Positions 35,561 to 44,975 of a DNA stretch of 64,000 bases are shown piece by piece. Within the stretch, counting starts at the first letter, position 1; each line of letters opens with the position of its first letter. The translations under genes were made by a program, and so were the position numbers. The notes beneath the pieces are model-generated. The model was not told where the DNA came from and searched no databases. It worked only from the letters and a program-made list of their open reading frames with translations. This stretch comes from Gemmatimonadota bacterium. Its GTDB lineage: Bacteria; JAAXHH01. Where the stretch lies: assembly GCA_009838645.1 (NCBI GenBank), contig VXRC01000014.1, forward strand, positions 1-64,000, read 5' to 3'.

Positions 35561-35896
35561 GGTTCCGGGTTCCGATGGGTTGCATTTTAAGAATCACTTA
35601 GATTATAGAATCCCGCCACGTTTTTGTCGATGTATAATTGACCGGTCCCGCTATCGCTTTCGCCGAATATTTGCTTGACCACCCTTGGGGCACGGGGTAA
35701 CTTCGCCCTATACAGACAACCTATGCAGACCGTGAAAGGTACGAACTTTCCATCTTCGCCTGCAGGCAGACTGCCGCCATACCAGACCGCCCGTCGTATC
35801 GCACCGGCCATGCGGGCCGGACTTCAGGTGAATGACCGGCGAGGGGCGCGTGCTGGCTAAACGCGGAATGAGCGCAGGAGATACCCGGGAGGAATC
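35561..35896. other. Divergent intergenic region
   Basis: About 336 bases between the aminotransferase operon (minus) and the NHL protein gene (plus). Besides the promoter at 35602-35630 I see only two short frames with no domain. The last part carries GGGAGG, the ribosome site of the gene at 35897. Confidence 0.5.
35602..35630 (-). promoter_or_regulatory. Sigma-70 promoter of the aminotransferase operon
   Basis: On the minus strand TCGACA (35630-35625), a 17-base spacer and a perfect TATAAT (35607-35602) lie about 42 bases upstream of ATG 35560. Five of six and six of six match consensus. Confidence 0.7.
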
Positions 35897-37132
35897 ATGA
35901 TTCGAAGGTCCTTCATACCCATGGCCACGGCCGCCCTGACCGCGGCAGGAATAGCGTTCCTGGCGGTCGCGTGTGCGGACATGGAAGTGGCCGAGCAGAC
36001 CGCTGACGCCGACACCGTGATGTCGCCGATGTTCGAGGTGGATCCCCTGTGGCCCAAGCCGCTGCCCAACCACTGGATCCTGGGTTCCGCCATTGGCGTA
36101 ACGGTCGACGCCAACGACAACATCTGGATCATACACCGCGGAAACGGCAACCCGAGCACGGAACTGGGCGCCGCGCAGGACCCGCCCGTGGCCGAATGCT
36201 GCATTCCCGCCCCGCCCGTACTCCAGTTCAGTCCCGAAGGCGACCTGTTGAACCATTGGGGCGGACCGGGAGAAGGATACGACTGGCCGGGTTCGAATCA
36301 CGGGATCACCGTCGACCCGATGGGTAATCTCTGGATCGGCGGCAACGGAGGCGACGACGCCCACATCCTGGTTTTCGCCCAGGACGGCACCTTCCTGAAG
36401 CAGTTCGGCGAACCGGGCGCACGAAGGGCCGATTCCTTCGACGAAGCGGATCCGGAGTGGTCCGGCAACAGCATGGACCCGGGGAATTTCGGGCGGGTGG
36501 CCAAGATCTCCTTCGACGCCTCCGCGAACGAGGCCTACGTGGCCGACGGCTACCTGAACAAGCGCGTCGCGGTGCTCGACATCGAGACCGGGGCCCTGAA
36601 GCGGTACTGGGGCGCCTACGGCAACGAGCCGGATGACGCCAATATAGGTAGATACGACCCCGAAGCGCCGCCGGCGCAGCAGTTCCGCAATCCCGTCCAC
36701 GCGGCCGATCCCTCGAACGACGGTCACGTGTACGTCTGCGACCGGCCCAACAACCGTATCCAGGTGTTCCGGACGGACGGTACCTTCGTGATGGAAAAAG
36801 TCCTCTCCGGCAACACGCTGGGCGCCGGGTCGACCTGGGACGTCGCCTTTTCAAAGGATGCGGACCAGAAATACCTGTACGTGGCGGACGGCCAGAACAT
36901 GAAGGTGTACGTGCTGCTAAGGGAGACCATGGAAGTGCTGACCACTTTCGGAGACGGCGGCCGCCAGCCGGGCCAGTTCTTCGGCACCCACAGCATCGCG
37001 ACCGATTCGAAGGGCAATATCTACACCACGGAGACCTACGAAGGCAAGCGCGTACAGAAGTTCACCTACATGGGTGAGGGCCCGGTCGAGCAGCAGGACC
37101 AGGGCGTGATATGGCCCTCTGCTTCCCGGTAG
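35897..37132 (+). CDS. NHL-repeat beta-propeller lipoprotein
   Basis: 411 residues. The signal ends in LAVAC, so it is likely a lipoprotein. Six or so NHL-type blades follow, with motifs such as GSAIGVTVDANDNIWIIHRG, HGITVDPMGNLWIGGNGGDDAHILVF, FGRVAKISFDASANEAYVADGY, FRNPVHAADPSNDGHVYVCDRPNNRIQVF and THSIATDSKGNIYTTETYEGKRVQKF. The fold is shared with peptidyl-alpha-hydroxyglycine lyase and related proteins; no catalytic residues can be assigned safely. GGGAGGAATC precedes ATG. The next gene overlaps its end by 22 bases. Confidence 0.85.
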   Translation: MIRRSFIPMATAALTAAGIAFLAVACADMEVAEQTADADTVMSPMFEVDPLWPKPLPNHWILGSAIGVTVDANDNIWIIHRGNGNPSTELGAAQDPPVAECCIPAPPVLQFSPEGDLLNHWGGPGEGYDWPGSNHGITVDPMGNLWIGGNGGDDAHILVFAQDGTFLKQFGEPGARRADSFDEADPEWSGNSMDPGNFGRVAKISFDASANEAYVADGYLNKRVAVLDIETGALKRYWGAYGNEPDDANIGRYDPEAPPAQQFRNPVHAADPSNDGHVYVCDRPNNRIQVFRTDGTFVMEKVLSGNTLGAGSTWDVAFSKDADQKYLYVADGQNMKVYVLLRETMEVLTTFGDGGRQPGQFFGTHSIATDSKGNIYTTETYEGKRVQKFTYMGEGPVEQQDQGVIWPSASR

Positions 37133-38634
37133 GCACGACGGATCGGGTCTCTCCTCTCACGGGACGACGGGCGGCGACCGGCCGGGTTGCCGTCCGCGTC
37201 CTGCTGTCGCTCGCCATAGCCGGACTCACGGCAGCCGTGCCGTCGACCGGCGCATTCGGCCACGACATCCCCACCGACATAACGGTTCGCGCATTCATCA
37301 AGCCTGAAGACCAGCGTCTCAGGATGCTCGTGCGGGTTCCCCTCGAGGCCATGCTCGACGTCACCTTTCCCCTGACCGGCCCCGGCTACCTCGACCTGTC
37401 CCGCGCCGACGAGTTCCTGAGGGACGCCGCCATGCTGTGGCTCGGACAGGAGGTGTCGATCTACGAAAACGGCACGCGCCTGGCCGTGCCCGAACTGGTG
37501 GCCGTCAGGGCCTCCCTTCCTTCCGATCCATCCTTTCACGCCTACGATACCGCGCTGGCTTCCACCCGGGGGCCGCCGCTCCCGGTCGGCACACAGATCT
37601 TCTGGCAACAGGTCATGCTGGACGTGCTCTTCGAGTATCGGATCACATCGGATCGTTCGGAATTTTCCATCCTTCCCGGACTCGAAAGACTGGGCATGCG
37701 GGTCTCGACCGTGCTGCGCTTCCTGCCTGTTTCAGGGGGCGAGCGTCTTTACCAGTATACCGGGAATCCGGGCCGTGTCGTACTCGATCCCCGCTGGCAC
37801 CAGGCCGCGTTTCGTTTCGTGCAGCTCGGTTTCACCCACATCCTCGACGGCATGGACCATCTTCTGTTCCTGTTGTGCCTGATCATCCCCTTTCAGCGCC
37901 TTCGCGTACTCGTAGTCCTCGTTACCGCCTTTACCGTCGCGCACTCGGTCACACTGGTCGCCGCCACCCTGGGCCTGACGCCCGCCGCTCTCTGGTTCGT
38001 ACCCCTCGTGGAAACGGTGATCGCCGCCTCCATCGTATACATGGCCCTGGAGAACATCGTGTCGCCCGGCCTGCGCCGGCGCTGGATGGCCGTATTCGGG
38101 TTCGGACTCGTCCACGGGTTCGGTTTCGCCTACGCGCTGCGGGACATGCTGCCTTTCGGCGGAGATCACCTGGTGGTCTCGCTTCTGGCGTTCAACGTGG
38201 GGGTCGAGATCGGTCAGCTGCTCGTGATCCTGGTCTGTGTCCCGGTACTTAGGATGCTCTTCAGGTACCTTCCGGGTGAGCAGACCGGGCAAAGTGAGCA
38301 GACCGGGGGGACCGGGCAAAGTGAGCAGACCGGGGGGACCGGGTGGTCCGGGCAACCCAGGCGGATCGGCGCGGTCATCCTCTCGGTCCTCGCGGGCCAT
38401 ACGGCCTGGCACTGGCTGGTGGAACGGGGTGCCGTCCTGTGGGAATTCGATGTCCTGGCTACGACGCCGGACGGCGCACTCTACGGGGTGTTGGGACTCC
38501 TGGTACTGATGTTGATTATCGCCGCCTTAGCGGGATGGGCATTCCTACGTTCTGACCGCACGGGCTGGTTGGACCGGACGGTCAGGACGGACCGGACGGA
38601 CCAGAAGGATCAGGCGAACCGGGTACTTGAATGA
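37111..38634 (+). CDS. HupE/UreJ_2-like integral membrane protein
   Basis: 507 residues. A signal or first membrane segment (about 27-47) ends in GAFGHDIP. A ~200-residue periplasmic domain is followed by six or seven membrane helices with the HupE/UreJ histidine motifs GFTHILDGMDHLLFLL, TVAHSVTL and FGLVHGFGFA. The family is linked with nickel or other metal uptake or hydrogenase accessory roles. Two exact 27-bp repeats (38287-38340) add GQSEQTGGT twice in a loop, and the C-terminus is low-complexity. The start overlaps the upstream gene by 22 bases; the end overlaps the convergent gene by 53. Confidence 0.8.
   Translation: MALCFPVGTTDRVSPLTGRRAATGRVAVRVLLSLAIAGLTAAVPSTGAFGHDIPTDITVRAFIKPEDQRLRMLVRVPLEAMLDVTFPLTGPGYLDLSRADEFLRDAAMLWLGQEVSIYENGTRLAVPELVAVRASLPSDPSFHAYDTALASTRGPPLPVGTQIFWQQVMLDVLFEYRITSDRSEFSILPGLERLGMRVSTVLRFLPVSGGERLYQYTGNPGRVVLDPRWHQAAFRFVQLGFTHILDGMDHLLFLLCLIIPFQRLRVLVVLVTAFTVAHSVTLVAATLGLTPAALWFVPLVETVIAASIVYMALENIVSPGLRRRWMAVFGFGLVHGFGFAYALRDMLPFGGDHLVVSLLAFNVGVEIGQLLVILVCVPVLRMLFRYLPGEQTGQSEQTGGTGQSEQTGGTGWSGQPRRIGAVILSVLAGHTAWHWLVERGAVLWEFDVLATTPDGALYGVLGLLVLMLIIAALAGWAFLRSDRTGWLDRTVRTDRTDQKDQANRVLE
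38287..38340. repeat. Two exact 27-bp tandem repeats inside the HupE-like gene
   Basis: Units at 38287-38313 and 38314-38340 are identical and encode GQSEQTGGT twice. Partial copies lie before (38276-38286) and after. The in-frame length suggests an insert that the protein tolerates. Confidence 0.92.
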
Positions 38635-39205
38635 AGGTCTCGGACAGCGCGAACACGCAGGAGCTGCGCTCACCACCGAGACTGGGGTTCCATATATCGA
38701 CCGGATAGGGTTCACCCGGTATCAGGTGACCGTTGAACATGATCCGGGCGGACCGGGCAAAGAACAGGCAGGAGAAGACGTCCCATCCTTCCCGGAGTCC
38801 CGGACCGGGCGCGTCGAGCAGTTCGGGAGGGTGCAGGCCGTCCCAGCGGGCGATGACCAGGTCATCCGCCGTTTCGATCGTCCACGTGGGCGCGTCGAGC
38901 ACGTTGCCGCTCCGCGTGAAAGCGGCCGGCACCACCTCCAGTTCCATGTCGTACATGCCGCCCCGGCCGCTCATCCAGGTTCGAATGAACGCGGCCAGGT
39001 CCGGATTGTCTGTACAGATCCTGCGGTACGAGGATCCATGTTCGATCAGCACATAGGCCACGGTCCCTTCGCCGGCCGAACTGTAGTGCGTATGCCAGAG
39101 GCTGACCATGGCGCTGTTCTCCCCGGTGTTCGGGGGGCGTATGTAGTTGATCCAGTGCTGCCCCGTCCAATACAGCCTGCCCGGGTTGACGATCGGCCTG
39201 TCCAT
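38582..39205 (-). CDS. Uncharacterised 207-residue protein, C-terminus overlaps convergent gene
   Basis: 207 residues from ATG 39205, which has AGGAGG six bases upstream. I do not recognise the family. Features seen: RLYWTGQHWINYIRPPNTGENSAM near the start, WHTHYSS, YVLIEHGSSYRRICTDNPDLAAFIRTW in the middle, and ARWDGLHPPELL and PVDIWNPSLGGERSSCVFALSETFIQVPG near the end. No signal peptide. The last ~12 residues (PDPSGPSGPS) come from the GC-rich repeat that also encodes the end of the HupE-like protein on the other strand, an overlap of 53 bases. Confidence 0.7.
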   Translation of the reverse strand: MDRPIVNPGRLYWTGQHWINYIRPPNTGENSAMVSLWHTHYSSAGEGTVAYVLIEHGSSYRRICTDNPDLAAFIRTWMSGRGGMYDMELEVVPAAFTRSGNVLDAPTWTIETADDLVIARWDGLHPPELLDAPGPGLREGWDVFSCLFFARSARIMFNGHLIPGEPYPVDIWNPSLGGERSSCVFALSETFIQVPGSPDPSGPSGPS

Positions 39206-39487
39206 CCGGTCCCTCCTATGCGCATGTCCACGGACCGCGTAACCGGTCCGCGATCCGAATCCATGTAAACTGATCCGGGCGGGACCGGCCGTCAAGGAAG
39301 GACTGGGAAACGGGCCGGCGAGGCCCTCGCGCGCGGCCCTTCCTCGCGGCCCTTCCGCATAAATCGCTTGCCCGGTTTCGGCCCGTCCTGTACATTTTCC
39401 GCATCAGGTCTTACTATCGGAAGGCCGTACAACACGGTCTGTTCGGGCAAGCGGTCATTCTTGCGCTCACTCCGGGAGTTTAGCGGC

Positions 39488-39718
39488 ATGATCGGTGATA
39501 TCGGTATGCAGGAACTGATGGTGATCTTCCTGATCGTCCTGCTCCTGTTCGGCGCGGACCGGATTCCGGCCCTGGCGAGGGGACTGGGCAAGGGCGTGCG
39601 TGAGTTCAAGCGGGTCGTGAACAATGCGAATACTGAAATCCAGCGCGCCATCGACATCGACGAGAAGGAACCGCCCCCGCGAAAGCCACCGCCGACAAAG
39701 GAATTGGACCGGTCATAG
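39488..39718 (+). CDS. tatA: Sec-independent translocase TatA/TatE-family subunit
   Basis: 76 residues. One N-terminal membrane helix (MQELMVIFLIVLLLFGADRIPALARGLGKGVREFKR) has the FGxxx-x-P hinge and amphipathic helix of TatA, followed by a Pro/Lys-rich tail. With TatC (62526-63746) it forms the twin-arginine export system that moves folded proteins across the inner membrane. GGGAG lies nine bases before ATG. A TatB cannot be told from TatA reliably by sequence here. TatC is about 23 kb away on the other strand. Confidence 0.85.
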   Translation: MIGDIGMQELMVIFLIVLLLFGADRIPALARGLGKGVREFKRVVNNANTEIQRAIDIDEKEPPPRKPPPTKELDRS

Positions 39719-39820
39719 GATAACGGAACAGCAGACTTCGTGAATGGGCGTGCCGGCCGGTGGACGGTGCGCCCGTTTTGCATGATCCGGAGTCCGCAGC
39801 GCTTTCCACGACTACAGGAC

Positions 39821-41149
39821 ATGTCCACTGCCGCCCTTCGCAAAGACGCAAGGTGCATATTCGACGCGGCCCTGCAAGCCGTAGATCCAGCGGCGGCCAT
39901 CCGGCGCCATGTCGTACGTGAAGGAAACCGGCTGAAAATCGGTGGCCACGACTGCGACCTGGACCGGTTTGAAAACGTCTACGTCGTCGGTGCCGGCAAA
40001 GCGGGTTCGGTGATGGCCGGCGCTATGGAATCGCTGCTCGGCGACCGGCTCACCGGGGGCATGGTCAACGTCAAGTACGGCCATTCTACGCCGCTGCGGC
40101 GCATTAAGGTGGTCGAAGCGGGCCATCCCGTTCCCGACGCGGCGGGCGTGGACGGAACGGAGCAAATCGTCGAACTCCTGGCGCCTCTCGGCGAAGACGA
40201 CCTGGTATTCTGCCTGCTTTCGGGTGGAGGATCCGCACTCCTGCCGTTGCCTGCGGAAGGGGTGACGCTGGAGGAGAAAAGGGCGGTCACGGAACAACTG
40301 CTGCAGTGCGGCGCGACGATCAACGAGACCAATACGATTCGCAAGCATATCTCGCGGGTAAAAGGTGGACAATTGGCCAGGCTGGCGTCGCCCGCGCGGC
40401 TGGTGAGCCTGGTTCTATCGGACGTCATCGGGGACCCGCTCGACATCATCGCGTCGGGGCCCTCGGTGCCGGATGAAAGCACCTTTGCCGATTGCCTGGC
40501 GATTCTCGAAAAGTACGGTCTGCGCGGTAAACTGCCTGCTGCGGTGATTCGCCACCTGGATGCGGGGTCGAATGGAACCGTACCGGAAACACCGGATCCC
40601 GGTGATCCGGTCTTCGGTCGTACGCAGACGGTCATGGTCGCCAACAACCGGCAGGCACTCGATTCCGCCCGGATCGAGGCGGAAAGGAGAGGCTACAACC
40701 CGCTCGTGCTGTCCAGCTCGATCGACGGCGAGACGCGCGAGGTCGCCCGTGTCTACGCCGCCATGGCCCGGGAGATCGCAGGGTACGGCGATCCGGTTCG
40801 GCGCCCCGCGTGCGTGATTTCCGGCGGCGAGACCACGGTCACGCTGACGGGCGGCGGCAAGGGCGGACGGAACCAGGAATTCGTACTGGCCACCGTTTCG
40901 GGCATCGTGGGACTGGAACGAACCGTCGTGTTCAGCGCAGGAACGGACGGAACGGACGGTCCGACCGACGCCGCGGGCGCTGTGGCGGACGGACATACGC
41001 TTACCCGGGCCGCCGAAATGGGGCTGGACGCCGACGCCTGCATGGACCGAAGCGACGCCTATCACTTTTTCGAACCGCTGGGCGACCTCGTCATGACGGG
41101 CCCTACCCATACCAATGTCATGGACCTGCGTCTGTTGCTCGTCGATTGA
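39821..41149 (+). CDS. Glycerate 2-kinase (GckA/MOFRL family)
   Basis: 442 residues. It phosphorylates D-glycerate at carbon 2 with ATP. The N-terminal DUF4147 part has VVGAGKAGSVMAGA, CLLSGGGSALLP and SDVIGDPLDIIASGP; the C-terminal MOFRL domain has CVISGGETTVTLTGGGKGGRNQEF and FSAGTDGTDGPTDAAGA, both conserved. ATG 39821 is preferred over upstream GTG 39740 and ATG 39782; the ribosome site is weak in each case. It opens a long same-direction string that includes a hydroxy-acid oxidase-like gene, fitting glycerate and glycolate use. Confidence 0.9.
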   Translation: MSTAALRKDARCIFDAALQAVDPAAAIRRHVVREGNRLKIGGHDCDLDRFENVYVVGAGKAGSVMAGAMESLLGDRLTGGMVNVKYGHSTPLRRIKVVEAGHPVPDAAGVDGTEQIVELLAPLGEDDLVFCLLSGGGSALLPLPAEGVTLEEKRAVTEQLLQCGATINETNTIRKHISRVKGGQLARLASPARLVSLVLSDVIGDPLDIIASGPSVPDESTFADCLAILEKYGLRGKLPAAVIRHLDAGSNGTVPETPDPGDPVFGRTQTVMVANNRQALDSARIEAERRGYNPLVLSSSIDGETREVARVYAAMAREIAGYGDPVRRPACVISGGETTVTLTGGGKGGRNQEFVLATVSGIVGLERTVVFSAGTDGTDGPTDAAGAVADGHTLTRAAEMGLDADACMDRSDAYHFFEPLGDLVMTGPTHTNVMDLRLLLVD

Positions 41150-41172
41150 GGACGCAAAAGCTGGAATCCACC

Positions 41173-41979
41173 ATGATGACCGAAACACAGAGGTACCTGT
41201 TCGACCTGACCGGATTTCTGCACCTGGAAGGCGCCCTCGGAGAAGCAGCGCTCGCAGAAGCGCTTGACGCCGCGGAGCGGTATATCCGCACGCCCTCCGA
41301 AGACCTCCCGCCGGATTTCGGAAGCAGGGACGGCCGCATTTACGACAACGGATTCGCCTTCGACAAGGCACTGGAGCGGCTGGTATTCCAGCCGAGCTAC
41401 TGGCCAATCGTAAAGGAGTTCACGTCCGGCAAACCCCGTTTCGTACGGGGGTCCATGCTCGTGAACCAGCCAGGGGGAGTCGTCGATCCGGGATCGCTCC
41501 ACTGCGCGCGCGAGGCCTACGGTTGGCAGAGCACGCGCTACGAATGCCGGGACGGCCGCATTTACTGCGATGATTTCGTCGTATTCATCTATCTCACCGA
41601 CGTATATCCCGGCGACGGCGGACTCGTGGTCGTGCCCGGGTCCCACAAGTGCAATTTCGACCGGCCCGATTCGGTCTTCGACGGGGGCGACCTGGAAGAC
41701 GACGCGCCACCCGGCACGACAAACGTTACGCCCAGGGCGGGCGACGCGGTGGTCATCTCCGAGTTGCTCACGCACGGCACCCTCCGGTGGAAGCCGACCG
41801 ACCGGAAGCGTATCGTGCTCGTGCTGCGGTACGCGCCCCAGTACAGCGGCGGCGGTCCGTGGACGACGGACACGCTGAAGGCCCGGCTTTCGCCCGAGAC
41901 CAACGAATTGATGGCCCTGGCCTCCTTCACGGAAATCAAGGACGTCACCCAGAGGGAAGTGGTCACGTTAACCGTATGA
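41173..41979 (+). CDS. Phytanoyl-CoA dioxygenase (PhyH) family protein with HxA motif
   Basis: 268 residues. Jelly-roll markers are YLTDVYPGDGGLVVVPGSHK, the distal His in LLTHGTLRW and a following R...R for 2-oxoglutarate. The expected HxD is SLHCAREAYG, i.e. HxA, so the usual metal-binding carboxylate is missing. N-terminal TETQRYLFDLTGFLHLEG is typical of the family. Substrate unknown; the neighbour genes handle small acids. It starts 23 bases after the glycerate kinase. ATG 41176 is an alternative. Confidence 0.85.
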   Translation: MMTETQRYLFDLTGFLHLEGALGEAALAEALDAAERYIRTPSEDLPPDFGSRDGRIYDNGFAFDKALERLVFQPSYWPIVKEFTSGKPRFVRGSMLVNQPGGVVDPGSLHCAREAYGWQSTRYECRDGRIYCDDFVVFIYLTDVYPGDGGLVVVPGSHKCNFDRPDSVFDGGDLEDDAPPGTTNVTPRAGDAVVISELLTHGTLRWKPTDRKRIVLVLRYAPQYSGGGPWTTDTLKARLSPETNELMALASFTEIKDVTQREVVTLTV

Positions 41980-41998
41980 TTCGTTCGCTTCTCCGGCA

Positions 41999-42060
41999 GC
42001 GGGCCTGACCCGGCACCACCCGGAACGAACCGCGGGCCTGACCCGGCACCGCCCGGAACG
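41999..42060. repeat. 29-bp direct repeat with 33-bp period between PhyH and FAD/Fe-S genes
   Basis: Copies at 41999-42027 and 42032-42060 differ at one base. Both begin GCGGGCCTGACCCGG and end CCCGGAACG. Non-coding; the ATG of the next gene is 18 bases downstream. Confidence 0.9.
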
Positions 42061-42077
42061 TCGCAAAGGCAAGGTAC

Positions 42078-44975
42078 ATGGACACAGCCTGGCAGGAACA
42101 GATCGGGAAAGAGATCGACTGCGCGTTCCGATTCGACGAAACGGCCAGGGTCCTGTACAGCACGGACGCCAGCATCTACGAAATCCAGCCGCTGGGCGTC
42201 GCGTATCCGGCGCACGCGGACCAGGTCTCCCAACTCCTCCGGTTCGCCTACGAAAGAGGCATCCCCGTCACGCCCCGCGGCGGGGGCACCAGCCTGGGCG
42301 GCCAGGCGGTGGGCCGCAGCATACAGGTCGACTTCTCCCGGCACATGAACCGGGTCCTCGAGGTCAACGTCGAGGAGCATTGGGCCAGAATCCAGCCCGG
42401 CGTGGTGCTCGACGAACTCAACGCCCACCTGAAACCGTTGGGACTGCTCTTCGCCCCGGACGTCTCGCCGAGCAACCGGGCGAACGTCGGCGGCATGATC
42501 GGCAACAACTCCTGTGGTTCCCATTCCATCATTTACGGCAAGACGATCGACCACGTCCTGGAACTCGACGTGGTCCTGAGCGACGGCACGCGGACGGTCT
42601 TCAAGCCGGTCGGCGACCGCGAATACGGCGAGAAGGCCGCACTCGGCGGCCTGGAGGGCCGGATCTACCGCGAAATCCGCCGCATTGCCCACGAGAACCG
42701 GGACGAGATCGAGGCCCAGTACCCCCGGATCATGCGGCGCGTGGGCGGATACAATCTGGACGAATTCACTGGAGAAGGTCCCTTCGACCCCTGCAAGATG
42801 ATCGTCGGATCCGAGGGCACCCTGGCCGCCGTGACCGAGGCACGCGTCAACCTGGTGCCGTTACCTGTGCATAAAGCCCTCAGCATCTGCCATTTCTCGG
42901 ACCTTATCGAATCAATGGAAGCGACGGTCGAGATCCTGAAGACCGATCCCTCGGCCGTGGAACTCACCGACAAGACCATACTGGACCTGGCCAAGGACTC
43001 CCCCGCGGCCGCCCATCAGCGGGACTTCATCGAAGGCGACCCGGAAGCCATCCTCATGGTCGAGTATTACGGGAAAACGGCCGAAGAGGTCACGGACCGC
43101 CTGGACGCCCTCGAATCCCTGCTCCGGGAGAAGCGCCTGGGCTACGCCTGCGTCCGGGCCACGACCCCCGCCGCCCAGTCGAACGCCTGGGCCATACGCA
43201 AGGCGGGACTCGGGCTGCTGATGGGCATGAAGGGGGATACCAAGCCGGCGACTTTCGTGGAGGACACGGCGGTCTCGCCGGAGAAGCTTCCGGACTACAT
43301 CCGCGACTTCCGCGATATCGTCCACAAGCACGGCACGGTGGCCTCCTACTACGCCCATGCCAGCGTGGGCACGATCCACATCCGGCCGCTCATCAATCTC
43401 AAGGAATCCGAGGGCATCGCGCGCATGCGGGCCATCGCCGAAGAAATCCGCGACCTGGTCCTGGCCTACGGCGGCGCGGTCAGTTCCGAGCACGGCGACG
43501 GACTCGTGCGGAGCGAATGGAACGAGCAGGTTTTCGGGCCGCGGCTGTACGAGGCCTTCAAGGCGGTCAAGGCCGTGTTCGACCCGAACGGCATCATGAA
43601 TCCGGGCAAGATCATCGCGAACCAGAAGATGACGGACAACCTGCGATTCGGCCCGGCTTACCAGGCGGAAGAGATCAACACTTATTTCGATTTCTCGGGC
43701 GACGGCGGGTTCTCGCGGTCCATCGAGCTCTGCAACGGGGTCGGCGCCTGCCGCAAGAAGCTGGTGGGGACCATGTGCCCGTCCTATATCGCCACGCTCG
43801 ACGAGGAGCACAGCACCCGGGGCCGCGCGAACGTGCTCCGGGCCGCCCTGTCGGGCAGGCTGGACGGGGAAGGGTTCACGAGCCGGCGGGTCTACGAAGC
43901 CCTCGACCTCTGCCTGGAGTGCAAGGGCTGCAAGGGCGAGTGTCCTTCCAACGTCGACATGGCCAAGATGAAGTACGAATTCCTCGCCCACTACTATGAG
44001 AAGCACGGGCTGCCCCTGCGCAACCGCCTGTTCGGCCGCATCGAAGCACTCAACCGGCTCGGTTCCGCCTTCGCACCGCTGAGCAACCGGATCGTGAACC
44101 ATCCCTGGCATAAGCGGATCCTGGAACGGACGATCGGCGTGGACAGGAGGCGGTCCCTGCCGGAGTTTGCCGAAGTTACCTTCGAACAGTGGTTCTATCA
44201 GCGCGGCCCCGGACGCGCCGATGACCGTGATCGGCCTACGGTCGTCTTCTTCCCGGACACCTTCGTCAACTACAGCGAGCCCCACATCGGCGTGGCCGCC
44301 GTGGAGGTACTCGAAGGCGCCGGATACCGCGTGGTGCTGGCCGAACCCCGCGCCTGCTGCGGCAGGCCCCTGATCTCGAAGGGCATGCTGCGCCAGGCCC
44401 GGGCAGCCGCCGAATACAATATCGCCCAGCTTGTCCGGTTTGTGGACCGCGGATGGACCATCGTGGGCTGTGAACCCAGCTGCGTCATGACGTTCCGGGA
44501 CGACTACCGCGACCTCGTGGACGACCCGAGGGCCGACCGGCTCGCAGAGGGCATGCTCATGATCGACGAGTTCCTGGCCCGGGAACACGGGGCCGGCCGC
44601 CTTTCGCTTCCGGTCCGGCCCACCGGCCGGTCGATCAGCCTGCACGGACACTGCCAGCAGAAGGCCATCGCCGGCACGGGTTCCACCGTGGCCGCCCTGG
44701 AACTGGTGCCCGGGTACGAGGTCACGACGTTGAATACCGGTTGCTGCGGCATGGCCGGCAGCTTCGGCTACGAACGGGAGCACTACGACCTGTCGATGAA
44801 AATCGGCGAAGACCGGCTCTTCCCCGCTATCCGTGCCGCCGATGAAGGGACAGAATTCGCCGCGACGGGGACCTCCTGCCGGCACCAGATCGTCGACGGC
44901 ACGGGCAGGACCGCCCTCCATCCCATCGTATTGATCAGAAATGCGCTCGGCGACCGACGGAGCATCCAGCGTTGA
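42078..44975 (+). CDS. FAD-linked oxidase and Fe-S (GlpC-like) fusion, YdiJ/D-2-hydroxy-acid dehydrogenase type
   Basis: 965 residues. FAD_binding_4 domain: TPRGGGTSLGGQAVG and GMIGNNSCGSHSIIYGKT (about 60-160). FAD-oxidase C-terminal domain: about 260-510, with SSEHGDGLVRSEW. Fe-S part: CNGVGACRKK...CPSY then CLECKGCKGECPSNVD (about 550-640). Two CCG cysteine-rich motifs, ACCGRPLISKG and GCCGMAGSFGYE, lie near the end. Such fusions oxidise D-lactate, D-2-hydroxyglutarate or glycolate and pass electrons to quinone. The next gene overlaps its stop. Confidence 0.92.
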   Translation: MDTAWQEQIGKEIDCAFRFDETARVLYSTDASIYEIQPLGVAYPAHADQVSQLLRFAYERGIPVTPRGGGTSLGGQAVGRSIQVDFSRHMNRVLEVNVEEHWARIQPGVVLDELNAHLKPLGLLFAPDVSPSNRANVGGMIGNNSCGSHSIIYGKTIDHVLELDVVLSDGTRTVFKPVGDREYGEKAALGGLEGRIYREIRRIAHENRDEIEAQYPRIMRRVGGYNLDEFTGEGPFDPCKMIVGSEGTLAAVTEARVNLVPLPVHKALSICHFSDLIESMEATVEILKTDPSAVELTDKTILDLAKDSPAAAHQRDFIEGDPEAILMVEYYGKTAEEVTDRLDALESLLREKRLGYACVRATTPAAQSNAWAIRKAGLGLLMGMKGDTKPATFVEDTAVSPEKLPDYIRDFRDIVHKHGTVASYYAHASVGTIHIRPLINLKESEGIARMRAIAEEIRDLVLAYGGAVSSEHGDGLVRSEWNEQVFGPRLYEAFKAVKAVFDPNGIMNPGKIIANQKMTDNLRFGPAYQAEEINTYFDFSGDGGFSRSIELCNGVGACRKKLVGTMCPSYIATLDEEHSTRGRANVLRAALSGRLDGEGFTSRRVYEALDLCLECKGCKGECPSNVDMAKMKYEFLAHYYEKHGLPLRNRLFGRIEALNRLGSAFAPLSNRIVNHPWHKRILERTIGVDRRRSLPEFAEVTFEQWFYQRGPGRADDRDRPTVVFFPDTFVNYSEPHIGVAAVEVLEGAGYRVVLAEPRACCGRPLISKGMLRQARAAAEYNIAQLVRFVDRGWTIVGCEPSCVMTFRDDYRDLVDDPRADRLAEGMLMIDEFLAREHGAGRLSLPVRPTGRSISLHGHCQQKAIAGTGSTVAALELVPGYEVTTLNTGCCGMAGSFGYEREHYDLSMKIGEDRLFPAIRAADEGTEFAATGTSCRHQIVDGTGRTALHPIVLIRNALGDRRSIQR

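Noticed and set aside
40940-40957. GGAACGGAC x2 in glycerate kinase as another inserted repeat
   Set aside because: It encodes the TDGTDGPTDAAG motif conserved in the MOFRL family, so it is not an insert.
42912-44921. 669-residue minus-strand frame opposite the FAD/Fe-S gene
   Set aside because: Antisense of a clearly conserved protein; the high GC content produces long opposing frames.
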